NCBI GenBank assembly: GCA_024752435.1
Contig: CP103023.1
Coordinates: 2,170,001-2,234,000, forward strand
Direction: 5' to 3'
Length of the DNA: 64,000 bases
From: Allantophomopsis cytisporea
Lineage: Eukaryota > Ascomycota > Leotiomycetes > Phacidiales > Phacidiaceae
Shown here: in pieces, positions 59,432-64,000 of the stretch
How positions within the stretch are numbered: position 1 is the stretch's first letter
Layout: the number at the start of each line of letters is the position of its first letter
Translations under genes and position numbers: made by a program
Notes under the pieces: generated by a model
Seen by the model: the letters and a program-made list of their open reading frames with translations, nothing else
Told to the model about the DNA's origin: nothing
Databases searched by the model: none

Positions 59432-60435
59432 ATGCATTTCCCAACTACCATCACAGCGCTCTCCCTCCTCCACACTATAGCCGCACAAACTACTTCCTCC
59501 AAGCGTGGCCTTATTTTCATTGATACCGAAGCCGCAGACAACGACATCTTCGACTCCAGCACCTCTGATCTAACCTGGTACTACAACTATGCCGCAACAC
59601 CATCAGTCGCATTCTCCGAATCCCAAGCAGAATTTGAATTTGTGCCTATGCTCTGGGGTACACCAGCAAGCACAACCGACACATCCTTCTCCGATGGGGT
59701 GAAATCGCTGATAAGTGGTGGCCGCAACATTTCTCACGTGCTAGGTTTCAACGAGCCTGACGGGACCACATCCACAGGAGGTAGCAGCATCGATCCCTCG
59801 CTGGCCGCCAGCACCTGGATCCGGGAACTCGAGCCTCTGCGGGATCTGGGTATCAAGCTGGGTGCTCCCGCGGTCACCGGTGCCCAGACAGGCTTCACGT
59901 GGCTCTCATCCTTCTTCGATGCGTGTAATGGCAATTGCACGGCGGATTTCATCCCCATTCACTGGTATGGTGATTTCCAGGGCTTGGCCGACCATATCGG
60001 TCAAGTGCGCGCAGCGTAAGTTCCACCTTGATCATCAAGTTCCGCTCGCACAGAAAAGAAAAGCTGGTGGAATATCAACATGTAGAGGATGTTGACTGAC
60101 TTGATCACAGATATCCAAATCAAACAATCTGGGTGACGGAGTACGCGCTCGCAAACGCAGACCTCAACGATACGCAGGCCTTCTTCAACGAGTCTATGGA
60201 TTACTTCGATCGCATCGACTATATCACGCACTACAGCTACTTCGGCAGCTTCCGTAGTGATGACAGCAATGTTGGAAAAAATGTCGCTATGCTTAACTCC
60301 AAGGGAAAACTCACTGATATCGGCTCCTGGTATCTTGGTGGCAAGGAGACTGGCGTCAAACCTAGTGCTGCTGGGAGGTTGGAGGGAGGCTTGATGACGG
60401 TTTTGTTTGTTATGATAGTTGCAGTGTTTATGTAA
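59432..60435 (+). CDS. GH128 endo-beta-1,3-glucanase, probably GPI-anchored
   Basis: Exons 59432-60015 and 60111-60435 (95-nt intron) give 302 aa. A signal peptide (MHFPTTITALSLLHTIAA) leads a small TIM-barrel of the glycosyl-hydrolase catalytic-core family. Blocks include SDLTWYYNYA, FVPMLWG, HVLGFNEPD with the acid/base Glu, FIPIHWYGDF and IWVTEYA with the nucleophile Glu (the latter created by the splice), then ITHYSYFGSF and LTDIGSWYLGG. The C-terminus ends in a hydrophobic stretch (MTVLFVMIVAVFM) after a small-residue region, as expected for a GPI signal. These enzymes cut beta-1,3-glucan; GPI-anchored fungal members are thought to act in wall remodelling. Confidence 0.9.
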
Positions 60436-61858
60436 GGCTTGAGGCTGTTTGTTATGTATGTATATGCATGGGTGGTGTTTGGGTTGGATTCGGTGTTGTA
60501 AATGGTGTTTATAGACGTTATGATTTATGAATTCACATATCACGTCTGACGGGAATGCATAGAAAGTTAAATTATTTGGAAGTCTTATGTCAATAAAATG
60601 TTTAGAACAAATACTGAGGATAAGCGTATTCGGAGTTGTGAGGTAAGAAGCTCGGATATATAGAGTGAAGTTTTACCTTATATAGTGGTAATTGGTTTGT
60701 TTCTACAGCTTTGACATTTCACTAGATTCTATGTATCGTGTGCAGACGGCAATAGGGAAAGATTCATCCAATTAACCTCATGTCTTCTTTGCTGTATTAC
60801 AATACGTAAAAGCTCTTGCACCTGCTTCATGAATCATCTTGTATTTCGAACAGCATACCAAATAGCAGGTTAGAGATCTAATCACAATCATTATCTTCGC
60901 CAATACTCCCATAACAAATCTCACAATCGTGGGCACTCGCTATCTCTGTTGTGCTCAATGGCTATTCTATCCAGATTCATATCCGTCCATTTCCTAGGTG
61001 GCAGGTTGGATTAATAGCTTAATATCATCAAACTCACCACCTATCTTCGAGATTGTATTCATATGAAGAATAAATCAGGTCCTGCATAACGCTTTTTATA
61101 CCCGGCTCTTGAGGTGTTATGTAAGAGCTCAAGAGGAGAGTTTAAGGCATTTCGACTTTGTTCACTAGTAAACGCACTTGCTTTTGTATTCACTATCAAA
61201 AGCCACTGTTATGATGGTGTTGGGGACAACTTAGCTATCATATGTGACATACTTCATAGGTTGAGGATTATGGCAGTTCTTCACCACTTGGGCATAATAT
61301 AGCAAGGTCATGATGCTTTTGTTCGCATTTCAAGCTTCTAATTTCGAAGACTCTACCACTTTCTCTCATTATTCCATATCTATCGAACTTCAACGCATTG
61401 AACCTACAAACTAAGGGGCAATTTTGGAATCAATTCCACCAGAAATACTGTTTACGCATTCCCGACTTTATCTTGTTCATAGCCAGTGGTCATAGAATAT
61501 AGAGATGTTCATCCACAATCAAAGCAATTGCCTGATCCCAATTGGAAGGCGCGTTATGTAGCGTCTCTCAGATTTCATCCTTGCCTTGAAGCAAGTCGTA
61601 GCCGGTTGATCGCCTCGTCCCTTCCCTCCCACTTGTAAGGAGCATTCTCATCGTAAATTCAGTCCACATACCTCCAACGCTGAACGTCGACCCGAAATAT
61701 TTTTCAGCATCAATATAGCTTGCTTCGATTGCATATATATATATATATATATATACATATATAAAGTCGGTATCAATAAATTCAGAACCTAGATACCCCT
61801 AGCAATTCAAGTCAAAGTGTAGCATCAGCAACATCCGCTCAACTACACCTCAGACCTC
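60436..61858. other. 1.4-kb intergenic
   Basis: No gene seen. An AT microsatellite lies near the right end (61733-61755), followed by a leader-like CAAC/ACACC-rich stretch before the next ATG. Confidence 0.5.
61733..61755 (+). repeat. (AT)n microsatellite
   Basis: About eleven AT units about 100 bp upstream of the next start codon. Confidence 0.85.
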
Positions 61859-62759
61859 ATGCCGCTCGTGTCATTCTACGAGAACGCACACCTCCAAAAA
61901 CCCCACGCAGGTAATCGCCGTACCCAGCTTCGCAAAGCGAGGAAGGCAGCACAATACCAACAGAGCAAGTCCCACGCCGCACGTCAACAAAATGCCTTCA
62001 ATGAAGGGCAAGGAGAGGTCTGGAGACAGAACGCCAACCCCAGAGCCCGTTAGGACAGACATTCAGCACAAGCATCATTGTTGTTGTGGAGACCAGTGCG
62101 AGCCGGAGGGCAGTAGACAAGTGTTCGGGGAGATGGAAGACGAAGATGGAGATACAGAAAAGAGCGATGACAACGATATCTCGGGTCAATCGGCCAGCGG
62201 AAGTCCTGAGCCCATCAGAAGAAGATCGTTATCTCCTACAGAAATACCCTCGACATTATGCAAAACCATTCAGCATCTCGTGTCGCAGAATCACAAGCTA
62301 CAAGATCAGTTGGAGGGTATTTCTGAGCCACAAGCGAGACGCGAGGATGATTTGACCACACTGGAACCAGATGAGACGTACAGTGAATTTGTATTTGATT
62401 CAGAGGCTTATGAAGCCATTCGAGAGTCGATCAGGAATGCTATCATCAAACAGCAACGAGCGTCACCCTCTCCTCCGGAAGAAGTACTCCGACAGAGAAC
62501 TTTTGATCTGACCCAAGTGGCAATCGCCGCGGTTGCTAAATACGCTCCGGAAGCCCCCAATGATTTGAAACCGATTCATCAAATGGTCTCAGACGTGGTG
62601 AAAGAATTTGGCGACGCTGGTATGCCCTTTCAATCTCTCCCTCGAAGGATCCAACCCACTCCGCAAAGGGATGTGATAATCGATCCCAAAATATGCATGG
62701 CAGTTACTGCCTGTCTCGTATGTCTTGGACTCACCTTTGTTGCTTGGCATTGGTCTTGA
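61859..62759 (+). CDS. Hypothetical tail-anchored protein
   Basis: Preferred model: exon 61859-61910, intron 61911-61965 (55 nt, GTAATC...CAGAG), exon 61966-62759, giving 281 aa. A simpler alternative starts at 61992 (255 aa). The N-terminal half is hydrophilic and disordered with a HHCCCGDQC cluster and an acidic stretch (EMEDEDGDTEKSDDND). Then comes a short predicted coiled coil (TIQHLVSQNHKLQDQLEGI) and a helical region of about 100 residues. The extreme C-terminus (ICMAVTACLVCLGLTFVAWH) is a single hydrophobic segment with almost nothing after it, the topology of a tail-anchored protein of ER or mitochondrial outer membrane. No family recognised. Confidence 0.6.
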
Positions 62760-63504
62760 GAACGGTTAAGACGAGCTTAAGATGAAATGGCCAAAAGTGC
62801 ATCTCGATAGGATACTGATGCTTTTTCGTGGTGCTGTTGTTATTGAGGTTAAGATTATTTGTTGCTTGCTTAAGTAAAGGTGGGGTATTATAGTAGAGCT
62901 TTGGAAGCTACGGTTTGAGTTAACCATTTTGATAGGCGTTGGCGGAATCATTCTCTTTAGATGCTCTACGCTGACCACAGCATGTTCTTCTTACCAGAAT
63001 TTCCTATTGGACCTATATGTATCATAGGTAGCACAAAGAAGAAAGATGTCAAAAAGAAAGAAAAAAAGAGGATATGACAACCACAGACAAATAAGGGGGA
63101 GTGAAACAGCAAACAGAACAAGCCAAGTCCTAAATTGGCCGGAAGAAGGGGCCTTTGGATACCATATGACAGAAACTCCCGTAGGTTTGTATCAGATACT
63201 CCGCTACTCAAAGTATCCTATAACAAAAGTCGTTCAGTGGTTGGCCAGAAGTGTAGGTTGGCAATCGGGGGGTGGTTACTTACATATTATAGCTTGTATA
63301 AAGTGAGGTGACGTATAAAACATGCTTTACTTACTTTTGATGCTAATATTTGTCGCTCCCATATCGCTACTAAAGTGGTGAGACAAATCCATAAAACAAG
63401 AAAAAGCACATGATTATTAAAATCAGCTCAAATTAACCTGCGCTTGAAATTATCACCAACGCCTCGTTTTGAGCACCCAGTGACTCCATTGCCCAGCAAA
63501 CACC
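62760..63504. other. Convergent 3' intergenic
   Basis: 745 bp, nothing gene-like. An 81-codon frame on the minus strand at 62966-63211 is hydrophobic but has no supporting features. Confidence 0.5.
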
Positions 63505-64000
63505 TCATCCTATCTTACCAACCCCCTTGAGATTCAAGTAAACATCTGTACCTGTTCAATCCAATTAGCAAAATCAAACTTGTGAAAATGTACAGATGAC
63601 TTACCCCATCCCCATAAACTCTGCACAGCAATTCCACCCCCAAAATACTCCGCATAAGCTCTACCAAGCGGCAGTCCATACCCCAACCCAGCAATACTGC
63701 TTCCATCACCGGCTGAGCTGATCGCATTCAGTGCTTCCATGCCGCCACTTCCACTCATACCAGGCAACTCATCTTCATCCTCGCTGAAAGTCGTAAAGCT
63801 GTACGAGAAGATGTTCGGGAGCGTGGTAGGCGAAATCCCACCTCCACGATCCCGAATGCGGATCGTCACGCCTGGCGCTGACTCTTCCAGAAGTGCAATT
63901 CCCGGCGGCGCCGACGATGGCGTGGGGGACTGCGAGGGTGGCTCCGCTGCTATGGTTATCACGATGGGCTCGGACGAGCGGCCTGATTCGATGGTTGCGC
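63505..64000 (-). CDS. Mitochondrial PDK/BCKD-type protein kinase, 3' part only
   Basis: The gene runs off the right edge; only the last ~145 codons are present, in exons 64000-63605 and 63551-63505 (53-nt intron). These are the GHKL ATP-binding motifs of pyruvate/branched-chain dehydrogenase kinases: IRIRDRGGGIS (G1 box), a PNIFSYSFTTF lid segment, IAGLGYGLPLGRAYAEYFGG (G2 box) and SLWGWGTDVYLNLKGVG, the last spliced. Such kinases sit in the mitochondrial matrix and inactivate the E1 alpha subunit by Ser phosphorylation. An extra ~25-residue Ser/Pro-rich insert (SQSPTPSSAPPG) lies before the G1 box, as in several fungal members. Which of the fungal paralogues this is cannot be told from the fragment. 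Confidence 0.85.

Overview
This is a eukaryotic window from a filamentous ascomycete. Protein genes are split by short introns (about 46-70 nt, GTRNGT...CTRAC...YAG). Gene content is typical of Pezizomycotina: tef1 with a start-proximal intron, a head-to-head pair of myosin-motor-type chitin synthases, a PMA-type proton ATPase, and secreted carbohydrate-active enzymes. The pectin-degrading GH28 and GH128 beta-glucanase fit a plant-associated Leotiomycete such as the Sclerotiniaceae, but that placement is inference. I see no prokaryotic or viral genes, rRNA, convincing tRNA or CRISPR.

Layout. 0-3.4 kb holds no supportable gene. 3.4-10.8 kb is a compact housekeeping cluster: a double-MYND-finger protein (-), SF3B5 (+, start codon alone on exon 1), NSE3/MAGE (-) and an SLS1-like mitochondrial expression regulator (+); both neighbouring pairs are divergent with short shared promoters. 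tef1 (+) lies at 12.35-14.17 kb and is followed by a rearranged inverted copy of its own 3' end. 15.5-16.8 kb holds Lys/Glu-rich coding-like segments and a minisatellite. 17.2-20.4 kb has an Asp/Glu-racemase-superfamily enzyme (+) and a GH28 enzyme with a repetitive Ser/Ala tail (-). 23.3-28.3 kb has a GH47 mannosidase and an unknown disordered protein (both +). 28.7-31.8 kb has an AcpS-type phosphopantetheinyl transferase fused to two RRMs and a DUF1774-like membrane protein (both -). 34.3-39.6 kb has a secreted M28 aminopeptidase (+) converging on a P3A H+-ATPase (-). 42.0-57.2 kb is the class V / class VII chitin synthase pair, divergent around a 4-kb intergenic region. 59.4-64 kb has a probably GPI-anchored GH128 glucanase, a tail-anchored unknown protein (both +) and the 3' end of a mitochondrial PDK/BCKD-type kinase (-).

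How the genes fit together. The right half leans to the cell surface: two chitin synthases, glucanase, GH47 mannosidase, pectinase-type enzyme and proton pump. The left half is nuclear and mitochondrial housekeeping (SF3b, SMC5/6, mitochondrial gene expression, translation elongation). Exon joins were read by eye; for the fully modelled genes the exon lengths sum to multiples of three. SLS1 does so only if a weak third intron is accepted. The most unusual items are the PPTase-RRM fusion, the permuted inverted tef1 copy, the matching phase-2 intron at the P-loop site of both chitin synthases, and the one-codon first exon of SF3B5.
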